Shown: piece after piece, positions 1 through 8,235 of the stretch | Layout: the number at the start of each line of letters is the position of its first letter | Position numbering within the stretch: the stretch's first letter is position 1 | Assembly (NCBI GenBank): GCA_038235165.1 | Contig: JBBSUG010000002.1 | Location: forward strand, 154,341-218,340 | Source of the DNA: GCA-002050365 sp038235165 | GTDB lineage: Bacteria; Acidobacteriota; Blastocatellia; Pyrinomonadales; Pyrinomonadaceae | Direction: 5' to 3' | DNA length: 64,000 nucleotides | Made by a program: the position numbers and the translations under genes | Notes under the pieces: generated by a model | What the model saw: only the letters and a program-made list of their open reading frames with translations | What the model was told of the DNA's origin: nothing | Database searches by the model: none

Positions 1-1038
1 TTCGGCGGCTGGGATATGCCGGTGCAGTATTCGGGAGTCATCGCCGAACATTTGGCGACCCGCGAGCATTCCGGGCTTTTTGACGTTTCACATATGGGCG
101 AGTTTTTTGTCGAGGGAGAAGATGCGATCAAGTTTATTAATCGGCTGACGACCAACGATGTGGCGCAACTCGTTGACGGACAGGCTCATTATTCGGCTCT
201 GACACGCGAAGACGGTACGGTGGTTGACGATCTGCTCGTTTATCGCTACGACGAGGGCAAACTTTTGTTGGTCGTTAATGCCGGAACAATCGAAAAAGAT
301 TGGGATTGGATTACGTCGCACCTAAAAGATGAAAATGTCACGCTGACCAATGCCAGCGCGGATTACTGCCAAATCGCCGTTCAAGGTCCCGATGCGCTGA
401 AAATCGCGCAAACATTGACCGATGTAAAGTTGGACGAAATAAAATATTATCATTTCACGGTCGGCACGTTTGACGGCGTTGACGCAATTATCTCGCGGAC
501 GGGTTACACAGGCGAGGACGGTTTTGAGGTTTACGCCAATAAAGACTATGCCGAACAGCTTTGGAATAATTTGCTGAAAGCCGGAAATTACGGAAATGAA
601 AACGGAATTCTTCCCGCCGGTTTGGCGGCGCGAAACACTTTGCGGCTAGAATCGGCAATGTCGCTCTACGGTCACGAAATTTCCGACGAGATTACGCCGC
701 TCGAAGCCAATCTGGGCTGGATTTGTAAATTAAAAACGGATTTTCTCGGCAGAGACTCGCTCGTCAAGTTAAAAGAAAACGGATTGAAACGCAAACTAAT
801 CGGTTTTGAAATGACCGACCGAGGCATTGCCCGCGATGATTTTGACGTTTACATCAATGACGAAAAAGTCGGTTACGTCACGTCGGGTTCGCCTGCGCCT
901 TTTCTGAAAAAGAACATCGGTTTAGCTTTCGTGCCTGTCGAACTTGCAAATGTCGGTCAAGAAATTAAAATTGATGTCAGGGGAAAACATTTGGCGGCAG
1001 AAATTGTGCCAATCCCATTTTATAAGAGGAGCAAGTAA
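1..1038 (+). CDS. gcvT: Aminomethyltransferase (glycine cleavage T protein), 5' end missing
   Basis: T protein of the glycine cleavage system: it moves the methylene group from aminomethyl-lipoyl GcvH to tetrahydrofolate and releases ammonia. The reading frame is open from the first base (FGGWDMPVQY), so the true start lies upstream and only the first few codons are missing; the ATG at 16 is internal. FDVSHMGE, the VVDDLLVY stretch that carries the Asp expected at the folate site, and RTGYTGEDGFEVY are all visible, followed by the C-terminal barrel domain (GRDSLVKLK onward). It is the first visible gene of a same-strand run through gcvPB at 4891. Family assignment is secure; anything upstream, such as a glycine riboswitch, is outside the window. 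Confidence 0.96.
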   Translation, partial: FGGWDMPVQYSGVIAEHLATREHSGLFDVSHMGEFFVEGEDAIKFINRLTTNDVAQLVDGQAHYSALTREDGTVVDDLLVYRYDEGKLLLVVNAGTIEKDWDWITSHLKDENVTLTNASADYCQIAVQGPDALKIAQTLTDVKLDEIKYYHFTVGTFDGVDAIISRTGYTGEDGFEVYANKDYAEQLWNNLLKAGNYGNENGILPAGLAARNTLRLESAMSLYGHEISDEITPLEANLGWICKLKTDFLGRDSLVKLKENGLKRKLIGFEMTDRGIARDDFDVYINDEKVGYVTSGSPAPFLKKNIGLAFVPVELANVGQEIKIDVRGKHLAAEIVPIPFYKRSK

Positions 1039-1050
1039 GAAATTGATTTT

Positions 1051-1299
1051 ATGAACGAATCCAATACAAACTGTCCAAAGTGCAGTGCGGAAATGGAAGA
1101 AGGTTTCATAGTTGACCGCACATACGGCGCGAATCTAACGAGTAATTGGATCGAAGGCGAACCGGTTAAATCATTCTGGAGCGGAACAAAAATCAGCGAC
1201 AAGAAACAATATCAAGTAAGGACTTTACGCTGCGTCAGGTGCGGATTTCTGGAATCATACGCAACTGAAGATTCAGCGGACAGTTCAATATTTACGTAA
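1051..1299 (+). CDS. Small zinc-ribbon protein (DUF6487-like)
   Basis: 82-residue soluble protein with CPKCSAEMEEG near the N terminus and a second pair, CVRCGF, near the C terminus, which together form a zinc-ribbon knuckle pair. The middle (SNWIEGEPVKSFWSG) matches the general pattern of small bacterial DUF6487-type proteins as I remember it. No enzyme function can be read from it. It lies 12 bp after gcvT and 16 bp before gcvH, so it is probably cotranscribed with the glycine cleavage genes. A weak ribosome site precedes the ATG. An opposite-strand frame of 60 codons overlaps it and looks like a shadow. Confidence 0.8.
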   Translation: MNESNTNCPKCSAEMEEGFIVDRTYGANLTSNWIEGEPVKSFWSGTKISDKKQYQVRTLRCVRCGFLESYATEDSADSSIFT

Positions 1300-1315
1300 A
1301 AGCAAAAATCAAATT

Positions 1316-1708
1316 ATGGCAAACAATATACCTGATAATTTACATTACAGCAAAGATCACGAGTGGGTGAAAGTTGACGGCGACACGGCGACTATCGGCA
1401 TTACCGATTACGCGCAGCATTCGCTCGGCGATGTCGTTTATGTCGAACTTCCTTCGGTCGGCGACAAATTTGAAGCGCACGAAGCATTCGGCTCGGTCGA
1501 ATCGGTCAAAGCCGTTTCGGAAATTTTTATCCCAGTCGGCGGCGAAATTATCGAGTCAAATGACGCGCTCAACGATACGCCCGAAGCCGTTAACAACGAT
1601 TCTTACGGCGAAGCGTGGATGATCAAAGTCAAAATGGCAAATCCGCTCGAAGCTGACGGGATGCTGTCACCTGAAGAATACGAAGAATACCTTTCAGAAA
1701 GCGAATAA
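1316..1708 (+). CDS. gcvH: Glycine cleavage system H protein
   Basis: Lipoyl carrier of the glycine cleavage system, shuttling the aminomethyl group between the P, T and L proteins in the cytoplasm. The 130-residue length is standard. The lipoylation site is Lys65 within SVESVKAVSE, preceded by the usual HSLGDVVYVELP strand. The C terminus ends in the typical LSPEEYEEYL helix. It follows the zinc-ribbon gene closely. The gap to gcvPA (90 bp) holds a 7-bp-period repeat and a hairpin. High confidence. Confidence 0.97.
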   Translation: MANNIPDNLHYSKDHEWVKVDGDTATIGITDYAQHSLGDVVYVELPSVGDKFEAHEAFGSVESVKAVSEIFIPVGGEIIESNDALNDTPEAVNNDSYGEAWMIKVKMANPLEADGMLSPEEYEEYLSESE

Positions 1709-1713
1709 CTTAA

Positions 1714-1798
1714 TCATTTGTCCTTAAAGAAGCAAGCGAGTAAATTCTATTACGCGGAAAAACAAAGGACAAATGACTAAAAACTAAGGACTGATTAA
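1714..1798. repeat. Heptamer array with inverted copy between gcvH and gcvPA
   Basis: Five 7-bp words run from 1764 to 1798 (aaaggac, aaatgac, taaaaac, taaggac, tgattaa). The stretch tcatttgtcctt at 1714-1725 is the exact inverse of aaggacaaatga at 1765-1776, giving a 12-bp stem with a 39-bp loop. The fourth word contains taagga about 7 nt upstream of the gcvPA start, so the array also supplies that ribosome site. Confidence 0.7.
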
Positions 1799-3144
1799 TG
1801 AGATATATACCTAATTCGCCCGAAGAGCGTCAGGAGATGCTCGGAATTGTCGGGCTAAAATCGGCAGACGAACTCTTTCGTTCGATTCCGTCAAATGTGC
1901 AGTTAAATCGTGCGCTGAAAATTACCGAGCCGCTCGCTGAACCGGAAGTTATCGGCGCGATGGAAAAGTTTGCGGCGCGAAATACCGCTTCGCAGAAACC
2001 TTCGTTTTTGGGCGCAGGCGTTTATTCGCATTATTCGCCGACGATTGTTGACCACTTGATTCAGCGTTCGGAATTTTTTACGAGCTACACGCCGTATCAG
2101 CCGGAAATTTCGCAAGGGACTTTGCAGTATATTTTTGAATTTCAAACATTGGTTTGCCAATTGACCGGAATGGACGTGGCAAACGCTTCGATGTATGACG
2201 GTTCGACGGCGATGGCGGAAGCGTTTTTAATGGCGCAGCGCATTACGCGCAAAGATAAAATCGTCATCGCGCAAACCGTTCACCCGGAATATCTGGAGGT
2301 CGGCAAAACATATACACAGCACGGCGGTTTGACGGTGGAAACCGTCCATTTCGATAAGGAAACCGGACGAGTTTTAGACGAAGAATTAGATAAAATCGAC
2401 GACAAAACCGCTGCGTTCGTTGTCCAATCGCCAAACTTTTTCGGCTGTGTCGAAGATTTGCAAAAACTCGCCGACAAAGCACATTCGGTCGGCGCACTTT
2501 TTATCGTCGTCGTGACGGAAGCAATTTCGTTCGGTTTATTAAAATCTCCGGGCGCGTGCGGAGCGGATATTGTCGTCGCCGAAGGACAGTCGTTCGGAAT
2601 CCCGATGTCATTTGGAGGTCCGCATCTCGGACTTTTCGCGTGTTCGGAAAAACACGTTCGCCAAATGCCCGGAAGACTCGTGGGAGTCGCCTACGACAAA
2701 AACGGCAAACGTGGTTTCGTGCTGACTTTGGCGACCCGCGAACAACATATTCGCCGCGACAAAGCGACCTCAAATATCTGCACGAATCAAGGTTTAATCG
2801 CGCTCGCCGCAACGATTTATATGGAAGCAATGGGCAAAAAAGGCTTGCAGGAAGTGGCGATGCAAAACGCGCAGAAAGCAGCTTACGCGAAAAAACAAAT
2901 CGCCGCAATTTCCGGTTTTGCGATTCCCTTCTCGTCGCCGACATTTAACGAGTTCGTCGTCCGCGCATCGAAAAATTCCAACGAGATTTTAGAAAAACTC
3001 CGCGTCGAAAAAAGTATCATCGGCGGTCTGCCGCTATCGTGGCATTACGACGATTTTCAAAATGACTTTCTAGTTTGCGTGACGGAAACGAACTCGAAAG
3101 AGCAGATTGATAATTTGGTCGATGGTTTGAAATCGGTGAGTTGA
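1798..3144 (+). CDS. gcvPA: Glycine dehydrogenase (decarboxylating) subunit 1
   Basis: N-terminal half of the two-subunit P protein, which decarboxylates glycine with pyridoxal phosphate and passes the aminomethyl group to GcvH. The 448-residue length and opening MRYIPNSPEERQEML are typical of GcvPA, as are SFLGAGVYSHYSP and FTSYTPYQPEISQGTLQ. This subunit has the aminotransferase-like fold but lacks the PLP lysine, which is on GcvPB. A ribosome site (taagga) precedes the ATG. The split P protein is common in Gram-positives, archaea and Acidobacteriota, unlike the fused GcvP of enterics. Confidence 0.97.
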   Translation: MRYIPNSPEERQEMLGIVGLKSADELFRSIPSNVQLNRALKITEPLAEPEVIGAMEKFAARNTASQKPSFLGAGVYSHYSPTIVDHLIQRSEFFTSYTPYQPEISQGTLQYIFEFQTLVCQLTGMDVANASMYDGSTAMAEAFLMAQRITRKDKIVIAQTVHPEYLEVGKTYTQHGGLTVETVHFDKETGRVLDEELDKIDDKTAAFVVQSPNFFGCVEDLQKLADKAHSVGALFIVVVTEAISFGLLKSPGACGADIVVAEGQSFGIPMSFGGPHLGLFACSEKHVRQMPGRLVGVAYDKNGKRGFVLTLATREQHIRRDKATSNICTNQGLIALAATIYMEAMGKKGLQEVAMQNAQKAAYAKKQIAAISGFAIPFSSPTFNEFVVRASKNSNEILEKLRVEKSIIGGLPLSWHYDDFQNDFLVCVTETNSKEQIDNLVDGLKSVS

Positions 3145-3146
3145 AA

Positions 3147-3365
3147 ATGCCTGCATTTATTTTAGAATCAATCGGCATCGGTGAAATAATTTTGGTTCTC
3201 CTCGTATTTGCCTATGTCTCAGGATTTATAATCTTCGTCATCTTTTTTGCAAAGGTGATGAGAAAGAATTTTAACATTCAGTCAACTCTCAAGAAATGTC
3301 CGTATTGCGCTGAAATGATTCAGCCCGAAGCAGTTATTTGCAGATATTGTAAAAGAGATTTATAA
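3147..3365 (+). CDS. Small membrane protein with C-terminal zinc ribbon
   Basis: About 72 residues: one long hydrophobic helix (roughly residues 7-33, GEIILVLLVFAYVSGF...), a short basic linker, then a zinc ribbon with CPYCAEM and CRYCKRDL. This architecture, a single membrane segment with a double-CxxC tail, is common in uncharacterised bacterial proteins. It sits between gcvPA and gcvPB: a TTG at 3141 overlaps the gcvPA stop, and the ATG used here is 6 bp further; only 2 bp separate its stop from gcvPB. It is therefore likely translated with the operon. No function is assigned. Confidence 0.75.
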   Translation: MPAFILESIGIGEIILVLLVFAYVSGFIIFVIFFAKVMRKNFNIQSTLKKCPYCAEMIQPEAVICRYCKRDL

Positions 3366-3367
3366 AA

Positions 3368-4891
3368 ATGAGCATTAAAAAAGTTACACAGCATCCGAGT
3401 CAAAATGAAGAGTTAATTTTTGACCGTTCACAAACCGGCAGAGTCGGTTACAGTTTGCCGAAGCTCGACGTTGAAGAAACGAATATTGACGAAATTATTC
3501 CATTAGAATTACGCCGTGACGACGATCTCGAAGGTGTGCCGGAAGTTTCCGAAGTTGACGTGATTCGTCATTTTACGCGCATTTCGACGTGGAATTATTC
3601 GATTGATTTGGGAATGTATCCGCTCGGAAGCTGCACGATGAAATACAATTCGCGGCTTAATGAAAAAACGGCGCGAATCGCCGGATTTACGGGTCTTCAT
3701 CCGCTTGCACCGGAATCGGAAGCGCAGGGCGCACTCGAATTAATTTACAATTTGCAGGAAGATTTGGCGGAAATTACCGGATTGAAAGGCGTGTCTTTGC
3801 AACCCGCCGCCGGAGCGCAGGGCGAGATGACGGGCGTGATGTTGATTCGCGCGTTTTTAGATAAACGCGACGGTGAGGCAGCGAAAGATCGGCGCACGAT
3901 GCTAATTCCCGATTCGGCGCACGGAACGAATCCGGCATCCGCCGCGCTCGCCGGATTTAAGGTCAAAACTATCAAATCAACCGGTGAAGGTTTGACCGAT
4001 ATGGAGCATTTGAAAACGCTTTGTGCGGAAGGCGGCATTGCCGGTTTGATGCTGACAAATCCCAATACAGTCGGCATTTTCGAGAAAGATATTGTCGAGA
4101 TTTGCGAAGAAATTCATAACGCGGGCGGACTTGTTTATATGGACGGTGCGAATATGAACGCGCTTGTCGGTATCGCGCGACCCGGAGATTTCGGCGTTGA
4201 CGTGATTCATTTGAATCTTCACAAAACTTTTTCGACACCGCACGGCGGCGGCGGTCCTGGATGCGGACCTTGTTGCTGCACAGCGGAACTCGAACCGTTT
4301 TTGCCGACTCCTCGTGTTGTCAAAGACGGCGAAAAATACAAATTAGACTTCAACTTTCCCGAATCAATCGGACGCGTCAAAGCGTTTTACGGCAATTTCG
4401 GAATGATGATTCGCGCTCTCTCTTATATTTACACGCACGGCGACACGGGTTTGAAAGAAGCGACCGAAGCGGCAGTTTTGAATGCTCGTTATCTGGCGCA
4501 CAAACTCGCTGACGATTTCGATAAACCGTTTGCCGGCGATCCGATGCACGAAGTCATTTTTTCCCACAAAAAACAATCACGCAAAGGCGTTCACACGCTC
4601 GATATTGCCAAACGCTTGATTGATTACGGTTTTCATCCACCGACGATTTATTTCCCGCTGATCGTCGAAGGTGCGATGTTGATGGAACCGACCGAATCAG
4701 TCGGCAGACAGGATTTGGACGCATTCGTCGAGGCGATGAAAGACATCAACGAAGAGGCACAAACTAACCCGCAACTCGTCATTGACGCGCCACATTCAAC
4801 TAGAATCGGCAGACTTGACGAAGCGGCGGCAGCGCGAAAACCCGTTTTGCGCTGGAAACCGAATATGGAAACTTTGTCGAAAACAGCGTAA
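3368..4891 (+). CDS. gcvPB: Glycine dehydrogenase (decarboxylating) subunit 2
   Basis: C-terminal half of the two-subunit P protein and carrier of the pyridoxal phosphate. The PLP Schiff-base lysine is Lys286 in HLNLHKTFSTPHGGGGPG. Other family marks are YPLGSCTMKYN, PDSAHGTNPASAA and LTNPNTVGIFE. At 507 residues it is full length for GcvPB. It starts 2 bp after the small membrane zinc-ribbon gene, so the P subunits are separated by that insertion but almost certainly cotranscribed. Last gene of the operon; about 120 bp of AT-rich sequence follows. Confidence 0.97.
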   Translation: MSIKKVTQHPSQNEELIFDRSQTGRVGYSLPKLDVEETNIDEIIPLELRRDDDLEGVPEVSEVDVIRHFTRISTWNYSIDLGMYPLGSCTMKYNSRLNEKTARIAGFTGLHPLAPESEAQGALELIYNLQEDLAEITGLKGVSLQPAAGAQGEMTGVMLIRAFLDKRDGEAAKDRRTMLIPDSAHGTNPASAALAGFKVKTIKSTGEGLTDMEHLKTLCAEGGIAGLMLTNPNTVGIFEKDIVEICEEIHNAGGLVYMDGANMNALVGIARPGDFGVDVIHLNLHKTFSTPHGGGGPGCGPCCCTAELEPFLPTPRVVKDGEKYKLDFNFPESIGRVKAFYGNFGMMIRALSYIYTHGDTGLKEATEAAVLNARYLAHKLADDFDKPFAGDPMHEVIFSHKKQSRKGVHTLDIAKRLIDYGFHPPTIYFPLIVEGAMLMEPTESVGRQDLDAFVEAMKDINEEAQTNPQLVIDAPHSTRIGRLDEAAAARKPVLRWKPNMETLSKTA

Positions 4892-5013
4892 TTTTCTGCT
4901 TACCGAAATTTGAAAAGAAAACTAATTGAGTATTTGGTGATGAATCGGCATACAAATATTTGTATTAATTTAGATTTTTTTAGCGGATTGAAATAGATAA
5001 TTTAGAGAAAAAT

Positions 5014-5466
5014 TTGTGCAGCGACCGGCGTGAGTTTTTTGTTAAGACATCATTCGCCGTCCGGGGCATCGCGTTGGGTTTATCGAGAATTGCCGAAGCA
5101 CAGACCAAAGTTGACGGCAAATCAAAGATTAATGAAACAGCGGGTGACGAATTCGTGTTAGAACTCGACGGGAAAAGTCCGCTGAACAAAATTGGCGGTT
5201 TTGACAATTTTGAAACTAAATCAGGCAAAATCGTCATTGTCCGCACGGACGAAAACGAGTTTAAAGCATATTCGGCGGTTTGTCCGCACAAAGGCGGTCC
5301 GATCAAATATGATGAAAAAACCTCGCAGTTGTTTTGTCCGTGGCACGGTTCACGATTTGAGATGACCGGCACGGTCGTCAAAGGTCCGGCGAAAACCGAT
5401 TTGTCCGTATTTACAACTGAAAAAGCCATTGTGGTTGACTTAACAACAAAAGTTAGAGAACTATAA
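5014..5466 (+). CDS. Rieske [2Fe-2S] protein with Tat-type signal, TTG start
   Basis: Small Rieske protein of 150 residues. Cluster ligands are Cys90 and His92 (CPHKGG) and Cys108 and His111 (CPWHGS). The N terminus reads MCSDRREFFVK followed by a moderately hydrophobic stretch ending near AEAQ, which fits a twin-arginine signal (RRxFFxK), so export of the folded cluster protein is likely. The TTG at 5014 is chosen because it keeps the Arg pair in place; no ATG is available before it. It could be a periplasmic electron carrier or a ferredoxin of an oxygenase; no oxygenase gene is adjacent. It converges with the ferredoxin-like gene at 5520-5915. Confidence 0.85.
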   Translation: MCSDRREFFVKTSFAVRGIALGLSRIAEAQTKVDGKSKINETAGDEFVLELDGKSPLNKIGGFDNFETKSGKIVIVRTDENEFKAYSAVCPHKGGPIKYDEKTSQLFCPWHGSRFEMTGTVVKGPAKTDLSVFTTEKAIVVDLTTKVREL

Positions 5467-5519
5467 AGCAGAAGCAAGTTCGAGCATATTTTGATGTTGT
5501 TAACCGCTCTCAGCGACGG

Positions 5520-5915
5520 TTAAGCGGGAATTTTCTCAATCACGGTCAACCGTTTGACAATATTTCCTTTAATTAAATGTTCTTCGACGATTTCCGGCAC
5601 ATCTTCGGCGCGAACCTGTGCGTACCAAACGCCGTCGGGATAAACTAAAACTGCTGTGCCGACCGCGCACAATCCGACCGAACTGCAATCGGTCAGGACA
5701 ATTTCACCGTTCGGATTTCTGCCTTTTGCCGCTTTGCCGACGCGCAAATTTCTTTTTTGCAGCCCTTCCTCAAACGCAAATTTCACTTCCGCACTGCCCA
5801 ATGCCAAACACGGTTTTCCGCTGCATACAAAAACTTGCTTTTTGATTGGCGCATTTGATACCGGCACGAGCTTTTTTAGTTGTTCTTTGTCCTCGATAAA
5901 TTTCGATTTGCTCAT
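5520..5915 (-). CDS. Thioredoxin-like [2Fe-2S] ferredoxin
   Basis: About 131 residues with the thioredoxin-like ferredoxin fold seen in NuoE-type subunits. Candidate ligands are Cys31 and Cys36 (VCSGKPC) and Cys77 and Cys83 (DCSSVGLC), followed by the diagnostic VYPDGVWYAQV and an EIVEEHL helix. The second cysteine pair is spaced C-x5-C, whereas C-x3-C is usual in this fold. Three starts lie together (TTG ATG ATG); the last is used here. Likely a cytoplasmic electron-transfer protein. Its partner is unknown; the convergent Rieske gene is the nearest redox gene. Confidence 0.82.
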   Translation of the reverse strand: MSKSKFIEDKEQLKKLVPVSNAPIKKQVFVCSGKPCLALGSAEVKFAFEEGLQKRNLRVGKAAKGRNPNGEIVLTDCSSVGLCAVGTAVLVYPDGVWYAQVRAEDVPEIVEEHLIKGNIVKRLTVIEKIPA

Positions 5916-6047
5916 CATCAAATATTAACAAAAAAATTAATAACCGTGTAATTCGACAAATATTACTTTTTGTAAGCTCAATTTAATCACCTGATTATGG
6001 TATTATTCATTTGTCGAAAGCGGCAAATTTGAGGTATTAATTAAAGA

Positions 6048-7688
6048 ATGGCAGTCGGTATTATCATTCACGTTACGGTCGGCACAGAAAAACGCACGGA
6101 GTTTTTTGCGGACGAAACCATTCGTTTGGGTTCGTCCGAAGCTAACAATTTACAGATTAAAACCGATAAACTAACTGCCGCCGGAATGTGGCTCGAGATC
6201 GAATTTGAAGAAAATGTTTATCGTATTATTGACTATCTCGAGTCCTTGAATTTGCAGCACAACGGCAGACCGATTCGCCGCTTTGTCGGAATCAGGGACG
6301 GCGATTCGATTAGTATTCCCGACACGGATATTTCCTTTTCGTTTTTTTCGCTCGCATCACAGTCGGCGTTAATCACCAACCGCGAACCGCACGTCGCTCA
6401 TTTTATTGAAGCCGCCGCCATCGGTTCGGCAATTTCACCGAAACGTGATGATGCTAAAGCATTTCTGCGCGAATTCGTCCGCGAACTTTCCCGTGAGATT
6501 TCGTGGACGACGAAACTTATTGTTTTGCTGCTCGTCGTCAGTTCAATTAGCGGAGTTTTTTATTTCGGTTATGCTTTCAACAGAGAACAGCAAAGAAATC
6601 GCCAACTGACCGAACAGCAGAGCGAAATCGTTCGCCAGCTCCAGGAAAAAATAACCCAGACCAACGACCAAATCGGCGAACTCGACAAATCGAACAAAGA
6701 CATTATGAAAACCGTCTCGCTCACCCAAAACGTGCGGGTCGAGTATGGCAACGGCGTGTGTCTGGTCGTCGGCGTGTATGATTTGGTTGACCGCAAAACC
6801 GGAAAGACACTCCGTTACCCGAACCCCGACGATTTTCGGCAGAATCAATATGAACCGATGCCGATGGAAGAAAACATCCCCCGCGAATCGGCACCGACCG
6901 GGCTGACCACGGAAGGCAGCGGCGCACCGGTCGAATATGATTTTATCGGTACCGGTTTTCACGTCGGCGGCGGGTTTATATTAACCAACCGGCACGTTTT
7001 GCAACCGTGGCAGGAAGATGATCTGGTCAAACAAATGATGAAGGATTCAAACGGGCGGGCGCGGATCAAACGATTAGTTATTTATTTCCCGAATTTCCCT
7101 CAGCCGTTTCCGCTGAAAGTTCGACAAACCGGAACGCGCGAAGATTTAGCGGTCGGTTCGATTGATGAAAATTTAATTTCTTCGGATATTCCGGTGCTTC
7201 CGCTCGACCCGGATTCAACTGCCGTTTCCGTCGGCAAAACGGTTGTCACAATGGGTTATCCGAATGGTCCCGATCGGCTTCTGGCGATGGTTGACGACGA
7301 AGAAGCCAAATCAATAAATTCGAGATTCGGCGGTTCGCGCCAGTCACTGATAAATTTTTTGGCACAGTCACGCAAAATAGTACCGCTGACGACGCAGGGT
7401 GCAATTACTGATTTGGACGCACGGCGAATCGTTCACGATGCGAAAACAGCGGAAGGCGGTTCCGGTGCGCCGTTGTTCGGACAAACAGGAAAAGTTATCG
7501 GGGTCAATTTTGGTGTGTTTACGGAAAGCAATGCGGCAAATATGGCGATCCCGATTCGGTTTGCGATTGATTTATTAAAACGCGCCGGATGGATATCCCC
7601 AGATGCGGCTAAAAATGAGCCGGTCAATCAAAACCAAACCGCTACCTCCAACTCAAATTCCTCTGTCGCCCAAAGCAAATCTCAATAA
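6048..7688 (+). CDS. Membrane-anchored FHA-like / trypsin-like serine protease
   Basis: 546 residues. Residues 1-105 resemble a degenerate FHA beta-sandwich (ETIRLGSSEANNLQI, NGRPI, RDGDSISI). A transmembrane helix spans about 156-176, followed by a coiled coil (180-222, rich in Q and E). The C-terminal half is a chymotrypsin-fold protease: His316 in ILTNRHV, Asp366 in TREDLAVG and Ser472 in EGGSGAPL make a complete triad. Predicted topology is a cytoplasmic FHA-like domain and an extracytoplasmic protease, suggesting a link between an intracellular phospho-signal and envelope proteolysis. There is no PDZ domain, so it is not a normal DegP/HtrA. A gagg motif lies about 13 nt before the ATG. 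Confidence 0.85.
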   Translation: MAVGIIIHVTVGTEKRTEFFADETIRLGSSEANNLQIKTDKLTAAGMWLEIEFEENVYRIIDYLESLNLQHNGRPIRRFVGIRDGDSISIPDTDISFSFFSLASQSALITNREPHVAHFIEAAAIGSAISPKRDDAKAFLREFVRELSREISWTTKLIVLLLVVSSISGVFYFGYAFNREQQRNRQLTEQQSEIVRQLQEKITQTNDQIGELDKSNKDIMKTVSLTQNVRVEYGNGVCLVVGVYDLVDRKTGKTLRYPNPDDFRQNQYEPMPMEENIPRESAPTGLTTEGSGAPVEYDFIGTGFHVGGGFILTNRHVLQPWQEDDLVKQMMKDSNGRARIKRLVIYFPNFPQPFPLKVRQTGTREDLAVGSIDENLISSDIPVLPLDPDSTAVSVGKTVVTMGYPNGPDRLLAMVDDEEAKSINSRFGGSRQSLINFLAQSRKIVPLTTQGAITDLDARRIVHDAKTAEGGSGAPLFGQTGKVIGVNFGVFTESNAANMAIPIRFAIDLLKRAGWISPDAAKNEPVNQNQTATSNSNSSVAQSKSQ

Positions 7689-8105
7689 ATAAACATTTCT
7701 GGAAATAAGCAATATGCAGCGGCGAGTAAATGCAACCATTCGCTGTTCGTTATTAGTTATTTTTTTTCGGGAAACAATCAATAATTAGTGATGCTCATTT
7801 TTATCGTGGTGCCGATAATATCTGATGTCCATTGCGAAATAAAAAACCGCATCGCCCAACAGCTGAATTTTCACTTTGAACACCGCACATTGACGCAGTA
7901 ATTTGGTTTCCGCCTTTTTGTTCTACCATTCGGACGACTTTGCTGGATAAATGAAATTTGAAATTAAAAGGTATATATTGCTCAATGGGAGAAGGTATTT
8001 CAGACAAATTCCTAACCCCAATATTTAGATAATTTATACAGCAAAGCTCCATCCAGTCATAATATAGCGGGTAGTGATCAATTGGCGACTCGTATTGAAT
8101 AAATG
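7689..8105. other. Non-coding spacer with a heptamer array
   Basis: I see no convincing gene here. Four 7-bp words (attcgct, gttcgtt, attagtt, atttttt) occupy 7738-7765. An 83-codon minus-strand frame at 7801-8052 lacks a ribosome site and a recognisable fold and was rejected. Confidence 0.5.
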
Positions 8106-8133
8106 AGAATCGCCCGCAGAAGCGGGCGGTTCT
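8106..8133. repeat. GC-rich hairpin
   Basis: agaatcgcccgc and gcgggcggttct pair over 12 bp with one G-T wobble around a 4-base loop. The gcgggcggtt arm recurs in the spacer at 57134-57222, so it may be a dispersed palindrome as well as a possible terminator. Confidence 0.6.
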
Positions 8134-8178
8134 AACGCTGTGCAGATATTAGAAATACCGCACAGCAAGTTTAGGAAT

Positions 8179-8229
8179 AAGACGAACATCAGGCTGAACT
8201 AATAATCATTTCAGTCTGATGTTCGTCTT
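8179..8229 (-). terminator. Long hairpin downstream of the first FG-GAP gene
   Basis: Two 20-base arms (8179-8198 and 8210-8229) are inverse copies with one wobble position and an 11-base loop. The hairpin begins 7 bp after the stop codon at 8236 of the minus-strand gene and ends in a short T-rich run, so a transcription end or mRNA-stabilising role is likely. Confidence 0.75.
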
Positions 8230-8235
8230 TATTGA

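Noticed and set aside
7801..8052. 83-codon minus-strand open frame
   Set aside because: No ribosome site, no recognisable fold, odd composition, and located in a spacer with heptamers and terminators.
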